15,412 bases of DNA from UBA4735 sp036569845 (GTDB taxonomy: Bacteria; Chloroflexota; Limnocylindria; P2-11E): contig DATCPY010000127.1 in NCBI GenBank assembly GCA_036569845.1, positions 1 through 15,412 of the forward strand. The letters run 5' to 3'. Both the position numbers and the translations under genes were made by a program. Every line of letters starts with the position of its first letter. Position 1 is the first letter of the stretch. Under the pieces are notes generated by a model that was not told the origin of the DNA, ran no database searches, and saw only the letters and a list, made by a program, of their open reading frames with translations. Below are positions 7,527 through 13,051 of this stretch, piece after piece.

Positions 7527-7689
7527 CGTCGCGGACCTCCTTCACGCAGAGGCCGGGGCGGCAGCCGCGCGCCGTGCACTCGCTCGTACAGAGATGCGTG
7601 CGCGCGCAGTCGAGGCAGAGGACGAGGCCGTCGCACACGGCGCAGACCGCGTGATGGCGCGGATCGATCGCGTGCCCGCACTCAGCCAC
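7495..7689 (-). CDS. Small Cys-rich, probably zinc-binding protein
   Basis: A 64-aa protein with nine cysteines (4, 16, 19, 25, 28, 34, 38, 43, 48) and histidines at 6, 12, 13 and 32. The pattern CGH, CAVC, CLDC, CTSEC and CRPGLC looks like two or three treble-clef or B-box-like zinc knuckles packed into about 45 residues, followed by a short beta-rich tail. I do not recognise a named family. The GTG start at 7689 has GAGG 9 nt upstream and overlaps the preceding 70-aa gene by 8 nt; the frame is open further upstream to 7749 but that part overlaps the neighbour and is Arg-rich shadow. The tight three-gene cluster suggests a shared function with the PP-loop ATPase, perhaps as a partner or metal-binding adaptor; this is inference. 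Confidence 0.8.
   Translation of the reverse strand: MAECGHAIDPRHHAVCAVCDGLVLCLDCARTHLCTSECTARGCRPGLCVKEVRDGAVAIEFGVR
7535..7542 (-). promoter_or_regulatory. Strong ribosome binding site of the PP-loop gene
   Basis: AAGGAGGT on the minus strand, inside the coding sequence of the Cys-rich gene, with 8 nt to the GTG at 7526. It decides this start over the ATG fifteen codons further in, which would leave only two residues before the PP-loop. Confidence 0.8.
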
Positions 7690-7894
7690 GGACCGACGCC
7701 TCTTCCGCCGCGCGCCAGAGCGCCGACCAGATCGCGCGCCGCTCGGCATCGCTCGGCGTGCGTCCGGTGAGCTCGCGGAACGCGAGCACGCCCTTCGCCG
7801 CGAGCGCGCCCCAGGCCTTCGGCGTGCGCGCCGCCGTGTCGCGTACGAGCGCCGGCTCGTGCTCGACGGTCAGTGAAACGGCGCGTTCGATCAC
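7682..7894 (-). CDS. Hypothetical 70-aa protein
   Basis: The product is 70 aa, mostly helical by appearance, soluble, with no Cys and no signal peptide. Notable segments are TPKAWGALAAKGVLAFRELTG (split across residues 24-44) and a C-terminal SDAERRAIWSALW helix. I do not recognise the family. The GTG start at 7894 lacks a Shine-Dalgarno but has TAGGCT exactly 6 nt upstream, suggesting a leaderless transcript. Its stop overlaps the start of the Cys-rich gene, so it heads a three-gene operon with that gene and the PP-loop ATPase, and perhaps reads on into hemA. It is divergent from the BtuF-like gene with 17 bp between starts. Confidence 0.72.
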   Translation of the reverse strand: MIERAVSLTVEHEPALVRDTAARTPKAWGALAAKGVLAFRELTGRTPSDAERRAIWSALWRAAEEASVRG

Positions 7895-7911
7895 GGGGCT
7901 AGCCTACGAGG
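7895..7911. promoter_or_regulatory. Overlapping divergent leaderless promoters
   Basis: The 17-bp gap holds a TAnnnT hexamer for each direction, each 6 nt from its start codon: TAGCCT (7900-7905) then ACGAGG then ATG on the plus strand, and TAGGCT (7906-7901) then AGCCCC then GTG on the minus strand. The two -10 boxes overlap over GGCTAGCC (7898-7905), a perfect palindrome, so polymerase can serve only one direction at a time. No convincing -35 box was found for either. Confidence 0.5.
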
Positions 7912-8856
7912 ATGCGGATCGTGTCCCTCGTTCCAGCGGGCACCGAGATCGCGTACGCGCTCGGCGCGGGCGACGAGCTCGTCGCCGTCACGCACGACTG
8001 CGACTATCCGCCGGCGGCGCGGAAGCTGCCGCGCGTGACGAGCTCGACGATCGCGCCCGGATCCGACAGCTTCGCGATCGATGTACAGGTCCGGGCGGCG
8101 GTCGAGCGCGGCGAGAGCACCTTCCACCTCGATGCCGCGGCGCTCGCGGCGGCACGGCCGGACGTGTTGCTCGGCCAGACCCTGTGCGAGGTCTGCGCGG
8201 TGACGATCGTCCAGCTACCGGCGGCCATGGATCCCGCTCCGCTCGTCGTCCCGCTCGACGGACACTCGCTCGACGGCATCTTCGCCGACGTCCAGCGGGT
8301 CGGCGACGCGCTCGACCGCTCCGACGCGGCGACGGCGCTCGTGGCCGAGCTGCGCGCGCGCATCTCGCGCGTCGAGGCCCAGGTCGCGGGCGAACGGCGG
8401 CCGACGGTGGTCTGCCTCGAGTGGCTCGCGCCGCTGTTCAACGCCGGCCACTGGGTGCCCGAGCAGGTCGCGATCGCCGGCGGCCTGGATCTGCTCGGCA
8501 AGCCGCTCGTACCCTCGATCGATGTGCCGTGGGAGGACCTCGTTGCGGCCGACCCCGAGTACCTGTTCCTGCTGCCGTGCGGCTTCGATGCCGAGCGCGC
8601 CAGGGCGGAGTCGGCGGTCCTGGCCGTGCGGCCCGAGTGGCAACAGCTGCGAGCGGTCCGCGAAGGCAACGTTGTGGCCCTCGATGGGAACGCGTACTTC
8701 AGCCGACCGGGGCCGCGGGTCGTCGACGGCATCGAGCTGCTCGCCTCGCTTCTGCATCCGGACCGGGTGAGCGCACCGGACGGTGCCGACGTGCTGTCGG
8801 TGGACCCAGCCCGCCGAGACACGTCCATCCCCGGTCATCTCACTCGAATGGACTAA
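7912..8856 (+). CDS. BtuF-like cobalamin-binding protein without signal peptide
   Basis: A 314-aa periplasmic-binding-protein fold of the vitamin B12/iron-chelate class (COG0614 type). It begins directly at the first beta strand, MRIVSLVPAGTEIAYALGAG, with no signal peptide or lipobox, so it should stay in the cytoplasm. Subfamily marks are HDCDYPP (29-34 region), GQTLCEVCAVT with a CxxC at 92-95, CLEWLAPLFNAGHWVPEQV (168-186) and a C-terminal SRPGPRVVDGIELLA. The second BtuF in this window, at 12122, is the exported transporter component; this one more likely binds or carries a corrinoid inside the cell or acts as a sensor. TAGCCT lies 6 nt before the ATG, with no Shine-Dalgarno at a usable distance. 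Corrinoid as ligand is inferred from the family. Confidence 0.85.
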   Translation: MRIVSLVPAGTEIAYALGAGDELVAVTHDCDYPPAARKLPRVTSSTIAPGSDSFAIDVQVRAAVERGESTFHLDAAALAAARPDVLLGQTLCEVCAVTIVQLPAAMDPAPLVVPLDGHSLDGIFADVQRVGDALDRSDAATALVAELRARISRVEAQVAGERRPTVVCLEWLAPLFNAGHWVPEQVAIAGGLDLLGKPLVPSIDVPWEDLVAADPEYLFLLPCGFDAERARAESAVLAVRPEWQQLRAVREGNVVALDGNAYFSRPGPRVVDGIELLASLLHPDRVSAPDGADVLSVDPARRDTSIPGHLTRMD

Positions 8857-8858
8857 AC

Positions 8859-8888
8859 CATTTGGCGTAGGGTCCATACAGCATTTGG
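8859..8888 (+). repeat. Direct repeat of CATTTGG upstream of the sensor gene
   Basis: CATTTGG occurs at 8859-8865 and 8882-8888, 23 bp apart start to start, in an unusually AT-rich 46-bp gap. It could be a two-site activator/repressor target or simply the -35 and -10 parts of one promoter. Confidence 0.3.
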
Positions 8889-8890
8889 AT
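8862..8890 (+). promoter_or_regulatory. Candidate promoter of the sensor kinase-like gene
   Basis: TTGGCG (8862-8867), the same -35 hexamer proposed for hemA, is followed after 17 nt by TTGGAT (8885-8890), 12 nt before the ATG. Alternatively TAGAAG (8891-8896) lies 6 nt from the ATG. Only part of the -10 consensus is met in either reading. Confidence 0.35.
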
Positions 8891-8902
8891 TAGAAGACCG
8901 CT

Positions 8903-9916
8903 ATGGTTGGCGCCGTGCGGAAGCGGATTCCGAGCAGCGATCGCGCATTGATGCTCGCCGCATTCGCAGTCCTCGCGTGCGCATTCGCGCTGGACCTGCT
9001 GACGCCCCAGAACCTGGAATGGGCCCAGATCTATCTGGTGGCCGTCGCGATCATGGCCTGGGCTGCGGGTCGATCCAGCGGCCTCGTCTTCGCGGCGATC
9101 GTCGCGCTCCTCGCGCTGAGCGTCGATGTCGGGGCGTTCCGACCGGTCCTCCAGCGGCCCGAGACGATGGCCGCAGTGTGGAATGCCGCGTCGGAGTTCC
9201 TCGTCTACGCCCTGGTCGCCGAAGTCACGGTGCGCGCGCGGCGCGCAGGCGCTCGGCAGCAGGTGGAGAACCGCGACCAGGCGCGGCTGCTGCAGCTCCT
9301 CGAGCACGAGTTCCTTCGTCCGCTGCGGGCCGTCTATTGGTTCGCGCTCAAGTTCGAGGACACGTTCGGTCCCGAGCCGGCCCTGAACGACCGGATGGCA
9401 AGCCAGCTCGCGAGCTTGCGGCACCATGTGCGGGAGCTGAATTTCCTCGCCACGGACCTCCTTCGGATCGGGCGTCTGCCCACCGATGGCCTCCTGTTCG
9501 CGCAGGAAGCCGTCGATCTGAAGCGGACGGCCGCGGAGGCGGCCAACGAAGTACTGGACCGCAAGAGCGTCGTCTTCGCGGCATCGACCGACGAGGTCAT
9601 CGTGCGGGCCGATCCGGCATCGCTGCACCACGCGATCGCATCGGTCATCGGCCGCCTGTTGGAGGGTGCGCCGGTCCATGAGGTGGTCCAGGTGTTCGTG
9701 CGTAGCTCGGGCGGCGAGGGCGTCGTCGAGTTCTCGTGTCGCCGCGAGGACTTCGCAGCGGTGAGCTTCGAGCTGGCCGATCTCCTCACCCAGGCGAACC
9801 GCGGCCGGTTGACCATCATCCCGCGAGGCGCTGACCTTGGCGTTCGGGTGAACCTGCACATTCCGCGGATGACGGCGTCGCTCGCTACTCCGCCCGCTTC
9901 ACCTTCCGTCGCATGA
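8903..9916 (+). CDS. Membrane histidine kinase-like protein with degenerate ATPase domain
   Basis: A 337-aa protein. Residues 15-107 hold about four transmembrane segments (around 15-33, 42-58, 60-77, 92-107), resembling the four-helix membrane sensor module of many kinases. Residues 120-190 form a two-helix hairpin with an H-box-like sequence LLEHEFLRPLRAV, candidate phospho-His135. The rest (about 205-322) has the beta/alpha rhythm of a HATPase domain, but I see no N-box asparagine (LHHAIASVIGRLLEGAP stands in its place) and no DxGxG or GxG ATP-lid motifs. It therefore may not bind ATP and could be a pseudokinase or phosphotransfer partner. No response regulator is adjacent. The 3' end overlaps the convergent MOSC gene by 32 nt. 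Start ATG 8903 has only a weak AGAAG upstream; GTG 8915 is possible. Confidence 0.78.
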   Translation: MVGAVRKRIPSSDRALMLAAFAVLACAFALDLLTPQNLEWAQIYLVAVAIMAWAAGRSSGLVFAAIVALLALSVDVGAFRPVLQRPETMAAVWNAASEFLVYALVAEVTVRARRAGARQQVENRDQARLLQLLEHEFLRPLRAVYWFALKFEDTFGPEPALNDRMASQLASLRHHVRELNFLATDLLRIGRLPTDGLLFAQEAVDLKRTAAEAANEVLDRKSVVFAASTDEVIVRADPASLHHAIASVIGRLLEGAPVHEVVQVFVRSSGGEGVVEFSCRREDFAAVSFELADLLTQANRGRLTIIPRGADLGVRVNLHIPRMTASLATPPASPSVA

Positions 9917-10457
9917 GCTCGCCCATCGTCGGCGCGTCATCGGGCCGGGACACGATCCGCACATCGTCGCCGGCGCCGACCTCGCCTTCCTCGACGATCC
10001 GAAGGTAGGCGCCGGGCCGGCCGCCGTCGATGAACTCGTCGATGAAGCCTGGCCGGTCCATTCGGGCCTCGAGCTTGTAGCACGGAAGCCGCGGCTGGGT
10101 GACCTCGAGGAGCGTCGTGCCGATCTGCCAGCGTTCGCCGACCCGCGCGCCGGTGACGTCGATGGCTTCGGTCGTGAGGTTCTCGCCGAACGTGCCAGCG
10201 CCCAGGGGCTGACCGAGACGGTCGGCCCACCAGTCGAGGTCCTCGCGCGCGTACGCGTAGACCGCCTTGGTGTCGCCGCCGTGGACCCGCCGATCGGACT
10301 GGTCATCACCGGCCACGTTGACGCCGCGGACGGCGACGCGGCCGGTGACCGGCTCCTTCCAGATGCTGGTGCGCACGCGCTTGTCGCCGACGCGGATCTC
10401 GCGCGGCAGGCCGACATTCACCGACGCGATACGCCCATTCTGGATAACCATCTGCAT
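9885..10457 (-). CDS. MOSC-domain protein (YiiM-like)
   Basis: A 190-aa stand-alone MOSC protein, the domain shared with the C terminus of Moco sulfurase and with mARC/YiiM. Marks are VRGVNVAGDDQSDRRVHGGDTKAVYAY (43-69, His59 in HGGDTKAVY), GTFGENLTTEAID (88-100), VGERWQIGTTLLEVTQPRLPCYKLEARM (106-133) with the conserved Cys126 in the PRxPC motif, and GRPGAYLRI. Family members handle molybdenum cofactor or sulfur transfer, often detoxifying N-hydroxylated bases; the partner here is unknown. Two ATGs at 10457 and 10451 are possible; 10457 has TAGCCT 5 nt upstream. The gene is divergent from the PaiB-like gene (27 bp) and convergent with the kinase-like gene. Confidence 0.9.
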   Translation of the reverse strand: MQMVIQNGRIASVNVGLPREIRVGDKRVRTSIWKEPVTGRVAVRGVNVAGDDQSDRRVHGGDTKAVYAYAREDLDWWADRLGQPLGAGTFGENLTTEAIDVTGARVGERWQIGTTLLEVTQPRLPCYKLEARMDRPGFIDEFIDGGRPGAYLRIVEEGEVGAGDDVRIVSRPDDAPTMGELMRRKVKRAE

Positions 10458-10475
10458 ACGAGAGGCTAGTACGCT
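10458..10475. promoter_or_regulatory. Divergent promoter region, MOSC and PaiB-like genes
   Basis: On the minus strand TAGCCT (10468-10463) stands 5 nt before the MOSC ATG, the same hexamer and nearly the same spacing as before the BtuF-like gene. On the plus strand TACGCT (10470-10475) stands 9 nt before the PaiB-like ATG. Neither gene has a clear Shine-Dalgarno. Short or absent leaders are implied for both. Confidence 0.4.
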
Positions 10476-10484
10476 CGGCTTTCG

Positions 10485-11111
10485 ATGTTGATCAAGAAGC
10501 ACGACGCGGCCATCTCCGAGGACGAGTGGCGCGACTTCCTCGCCTCGCGCGACTTCGGCGAGCTCATCGCGAGCGGCCGCGGGCGCGACGTACCCGTCGT
10601 CGTGCCGACGCACTTCATCTACGACGGAGAGCGCACGATCCGCCTGCACCTTGCCGTGCCGAATCCGGTGTGGGAGGCGCTCGCGGAGAACCCGCTGGCG
10701 CTCGTGTCGGTGTACGGCGACTACACCTACATCCCGACCCAGTGGAACGCGGAGCCGGGCCGACCGGTCGAGTACGGCGTTCCGACCTCCTACTACGCCG
10801 CGGTCCAGGTCACGGTGCGGACCCGGCCGGTCGATGATCCGGAGGAGCTTGCGGCGATCCTCCGCGCGCAGCTCGCGCACTTCCAGCCGGAAGGCGGCCA
10901 CGCGCCGGTCGAGCCCGACAACGACTACGGGAAGCTCTTCGGCGCGATCCGCGGGATCGTCGGCACGATCGAGGACGTGCGCGCGAAGTTCAAGTACGGC
11001 GGCAATCGGACCGTGGAGCATCGCCTGCGGATCGCCGACCGTCTCGCCGAGCGCGGCGACGGATACGACGAGGCCGCGCGGGCGCAGCTGCTGCGGCGAA
11101 CGGATCGATGA
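10485..11111 (+). CDS. PaiB-like FMN-binding protein
   Basis: A 208-aa split-barrel protein of the PaiB / FMN-binding negative transcriptional regulator family. Diagnostic segments are VVVPTHFIYDGE (38-49), IRLHLAVPNPVWEAL (52-66), VSVYGDYTYIPTQW (74-87), a Tyr-rich VPTSYYAAVQV (99-109) and the C-terminal AKFKYGGNRTVEHRL (167-181), which corresponds to the usual KLSQNR motif, here KYGGNR. Members bind flavin; in Bacillus PaiB affects protease and sporulation genes, but in most bacteria the role is unknown. It overlaps the following membrane gene by 4 nt (ATGA), so the two are co-translated. Confidence 0.88.
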   Translation: MLIKKHDAAISEDEWRDFLASRDFGELIASGRGRDVPVVVPTHFIYDGERTIRLHLAVPNPVWEALAENPLALVSVYGDYTYIPTQWNAEPGRPVEYGVPTSYYAAVQVTVRTRPVDDPEELAAILRAQLAHFQPEGGHAPVEPDNDYGKLFGAIRGIVGTIEDVRAKFKYGGNRTVEHRLRIADRLAERGDGYDEAARAQLLRRTDR

Positions 11112-11671
11112 GCAGCGCGGTCCGGTGGGTCGTCGTGACCGTGGTGGCCTACGTCGTCGTTGGCGGCATCCTGCATTTCCCCGGCAGCCTCGACGACGTC
11201 GGACTGGAGCCCGGCCCGCTCGCCTTTGGCGCCGTGACCGGCCTGCTCATCGGCGGCGCGCAGCTCTTCGCGCTCCGCGGACTGCTCGCCCAGCCGTGGC
11301 TGTGGCCAGTCGCGACGTCCGCGGGCATGGCGATCACGCACGGGACCGGTGACGGGCTCTCGCCGGCGGCCGGCTACCTGCCGGTAGCGATCGTCGCCGG
11401 GATCGCGGTCGGCGTCCTCCAGGCAGCGGTGCTGCGGGAGCCGCTGTGGGCGCCCGCCGCAGCCGCCGGGTTGGCGATCGGTATCTTCGGTGGTTACAAC
11501 CTGGCCTACGCGCTCGGCTTCAATAGCATCTTCGACGACGACGCGCTCGCCCGCCACGCGATCATGACCGGCCTCAGCGCGATCTTGTACGCGCTGTTCA
11601 CCGCCCCGATCTTCGCTCGAATTCGGCCTGAAAACCGCCTTCCTATACTCGCAAGCGACGGCGCCGCCTGA
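11108..11671 (+). CDS. Small integral membrane protein, unknown function
   Basis: A 187-aa hydrophobic protein with about five or six transmembrane helices: around residues 6-22, 39-57, 66-80, 90-108, 112-135 and 152-168. Gly/Ala-rich helices such as VTGLLIGGAQLFALRGLL and IVAGIAVGVLQAAVL alternate with short loops; the second and fourth look like an internal duplication. No catalytic motif was recognised. The ATG overlaps the stop of the PaiB-like gene by 4 nt, so it belongs to that two-gene unit. A TATACT promoter-like hexamer lies in its last 30 bases. Confidence 0.78.
   Translation: MSSAVRWVVVTVVAYVVVGGILHFPGSLDDVGLEPGPLAFGAVTGLLIGGAQLFALRGLLAQPWLWPVATSAGMAITHGTGDGLSPAAGYLPVAIVAGIAVGVLQAAVLREPLWAPAAAAGLAIGIFGGYNLAYALGFNSIFDDDALARHAIMTGLSAILYALFTAPIFARIRPENRLPILASDGAA
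11622..11649 (+). promoter_or_regulatory. Candidate promoter for SWIM gene and riboswitch operon
   Basis: TATACT (11644-11649) matches 5 of 6 bases of the -10 consensus and is rare in such GC-rich coding sequence. A TTCGGC (11622-11627) 16 nt upstream is a poor -35. It lies inside the 3' end of the membrane protein gene and would give a leader of about 40 nt before the SWIM gene. Confidence 0.4.
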
Positions 11672-11696
11672 CGCCGAAACGGAGCAGGAGGAACTC

Positions 11697-11966
11697 ATGA
11701 ACTCGAGCCTCATCTCCAAGATCGAGAAGGCGAAACGGTACGCAGCCGAGCCCGACCGGATCCGGTTCACGGCCCTGGAAACGACGTTCCGCGGTGACAA
11801 CGGCACCCATACGATCCGCCTCTCCGGAGATGAATGGTCCTGCGAATGCGATCACTTCGTCGTGCACGGCCTCTGCTCACACGTCATGACCATGCAGCGC
11901 GTCTTCGCCGCGAATCTCTCGGACGCCGCGCGCTACACGACCGAGCGAGTCCCCGCGCCCGCCTAG
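11697..11966 (+). CDS. Small SWIM zinc-finger protein
   Basis: An 89-aa protein that is essentially one SWIM domain, pattern CxC-x8-CxH: Cys49, Cys51, Cys60 and His62 within WSCECDHFVVHGLCSHVM. The N-terminal half forms the usual helix plus beta strands leading into the finger (RIRFTALETTFRGDN, HTIRLSGDEW). SWIM domains bind DNA or protein partners and are usually part of larger proteins; a stand-alone form has no known function that I can name. AGGAGGAA 5 nt before the ATG is a strong ribosome binding site. The cobalamin riboswitch begins about 20 nt after its stop, so it may share a transcript with the B12 importer. Confidence 0.85.
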   Translation: MNSSLISKIEKAKRYAAEPDRIRFTALETTFRGDNGTHTIRLSGDEWSCECDHFVVHGLCSHVMTMQRVFAANLSDAARYTTERVPAPA

Positions 11967-11984
11967 CCCGTCCCTCGCGCCCAA

Positions 11985-12121
11985 CTGAATACGCGGATCA
12001 CCAGCGAAGCCGGTGCGATTCCGGCAGGGTCCCGCCACCGTAACGGCAGAAACGCCGAACTCGGGTCGCCTGGTCCTCCGCTCGCGGCCAACACACCTTC
12101 GCGAGAAAGGGTGAGCCAGCG
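11985..12121 (+). ncRNA. Cobalamin riboswitch upstream of the B12 importer
   Basis: The conserved core reads GAAGCCGGTGCGATTCCGGC (12006-12025), GGTCCCGCCACCGTAACGG (12028-12046) and GAACTCGGGTCGCCTGGTCC (12057-12076), the typical B12-box order also seen in the btuB leader. Helices seen: GCCGG/CCGGC (12009-12013 with 12021-12025), CGGC/GCCG (12044-12047 with 12054-12057) and closing ACCAG/CTGGT (12000-12004 with 12070-12074). The core lacks large peripheral helices. Downstream, CACCTT (12094-12099) can pair with AAGGGTG (12107-12113, one bulged G), hiding the ribosome binding site GAAAGG of the ATG at 12122; CTCGCG (12081-12086) can instead pair with CGCGAG (12100-12105). There is no T-tract, so translational control is more likely. 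Family identity is strong; the switching model is inferred. Confidence 0.9.
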
Positions 12122-13051
12122 ATGACTCGACGCTTCGTCCTGCTTTTCGCGCTTTTCTTCGCGATGACCTGCACGACAGCCCCCGTCGCCGCCCCATCAC
12201 CGACCGCGACCCCCAAGGCCAGCGCCTCGACTGCCGCGTTCCCGGCGAGCATCACCGACTTCCAGGGCCGTTCGGTGGCGATCTCCAAGCGGCCCGAACG
12301 GATCGTGTCCATCGGTCCCTCCAACACCGAGTTCCTGTTCGCGCTCGGCGCGGGTGATCGGGTCGTCGGCGACGACGACTACTCCGACGAGCCCGCGGCC
12401 GCCCAGACGAAGGAGCACGTCGGCGGCGTGAAGGTCAACCTCGAGAAGGTCGTCTCGCTCAAGCCCGACCTCATCGTGACCGTGAAGTTCTCCGACGGAA
12501 CGCTCGAGGCGCTCTCGCAGACAAGCGCCGCGGTGCTGGTCGTCGATCCGCAGGGCGCGGCCGATGTCGCGCGATCCGCGACGCTGATCGGGCGGGCCAT
12601 CGGCGCCGACGGCGCGAAGCTCGCGAGCGACATCCAGGCGCAGCTCGACGCGGTGAAGGCGAAGACCGACCCGGCGCCGAAGCTGAAAGTGTTCCACGAG
12701 ATCGACGCCTCCGACCCGGCGAAGATCTACACGGTCGGGCCGGGCTCCTTCATCGACGACCTCATCAAGCTCGCCGGCGGCACGAACGTCTTCGCCTCCG
12801 CGAAGACCGCGTATCCGACGGTCTCCGGCGAGGAGATCGTGCGCACCGATCCCGACGTGATCGTGCTCGGGGACGCGCTGTACGGCACCACGGTCGACTC
12901 GATCACGGGCCGGCCCGGCTGGTCAGCCCTCAGTGCCGTGAAGAACAAGCACGTCTATCCCGGCCTCAGCGTCTTCGGCCGGCCGGGTCCGCGTCTGGGC
13001 GAGGCCGCGCTGGCCTACGCGAGGCTGGTCCACCCCGAACTGTTCAAGTGA
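12122..13051 (+). CDS. btuF: Vitamin B12 ABC transporter, substrate-binding protein
   Basis: A 309-aa exported binding protein. Residues 1-16 form a hydrophobic signal sequence ending at Cys17 (FFAMTC), a poor lipobox, so it may be a lipoprotein; a Pro/Ala/Thr linker (18-40) follows. The mature part has the class III binding-protein fold: DFQGRSVAISKRPERIVSIGPSN split over 46-68, FALGAGDRVVG (73-83), VGGVKVNLEKVVSLKPDLIV (100-119), YPTVSGEEIVRTDPDVIVLG (231-250) and GRPGPRLGEAALAYARLVHP (287-306). The B12 riboswitch directly upstream makes corrinoid the likely ligand over siderophore or heme. It is followed by the permease with a GTGA overlap. Expression should fall when intracellular cobalamin is high. 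Confidence 0.92.
   Translation: MTRRFVLLFALFFAMTCTTAPVAAPSPTATPKASASTAAFPASITDFQGRSVAISKRPERIVSIGPSNTEFLFALGAGDRVVGDDDYSDEPAAAQTKEHVGGVKVNLEKVVSLKPDLIVTVKFSDGTLEALSQTSAAVLVVDPQGAADVARSATLIGRAIGADGAKLASDIQAQLDAVKAKTDPAPKLKVFHEIDASDPAKIYTVGPGSFIDDLIKLAGGTNVFASAKTAYPTVSGEEIVRTDPDVIVLGDALYGTTVDSITGRPGWSALSAVKNKHVYPGLSVFGRPGPRLGEAALAYARLVHPELFK

Noticed and set aside
8840..9859. Minus-strand open frame (339 codons) opposite the kinase-like gene
   Set aside because: No recognisable domain, charged low-complexity sequence; the plus strand gives membrane helices and an H-box.
10458..11021. N-terminal extension of the MOSC frame to 11021
   Set aside because: Overlaps the whole PaiB-like gene on the other strand, and MOSC similarity begins only after the ATG at 10457.
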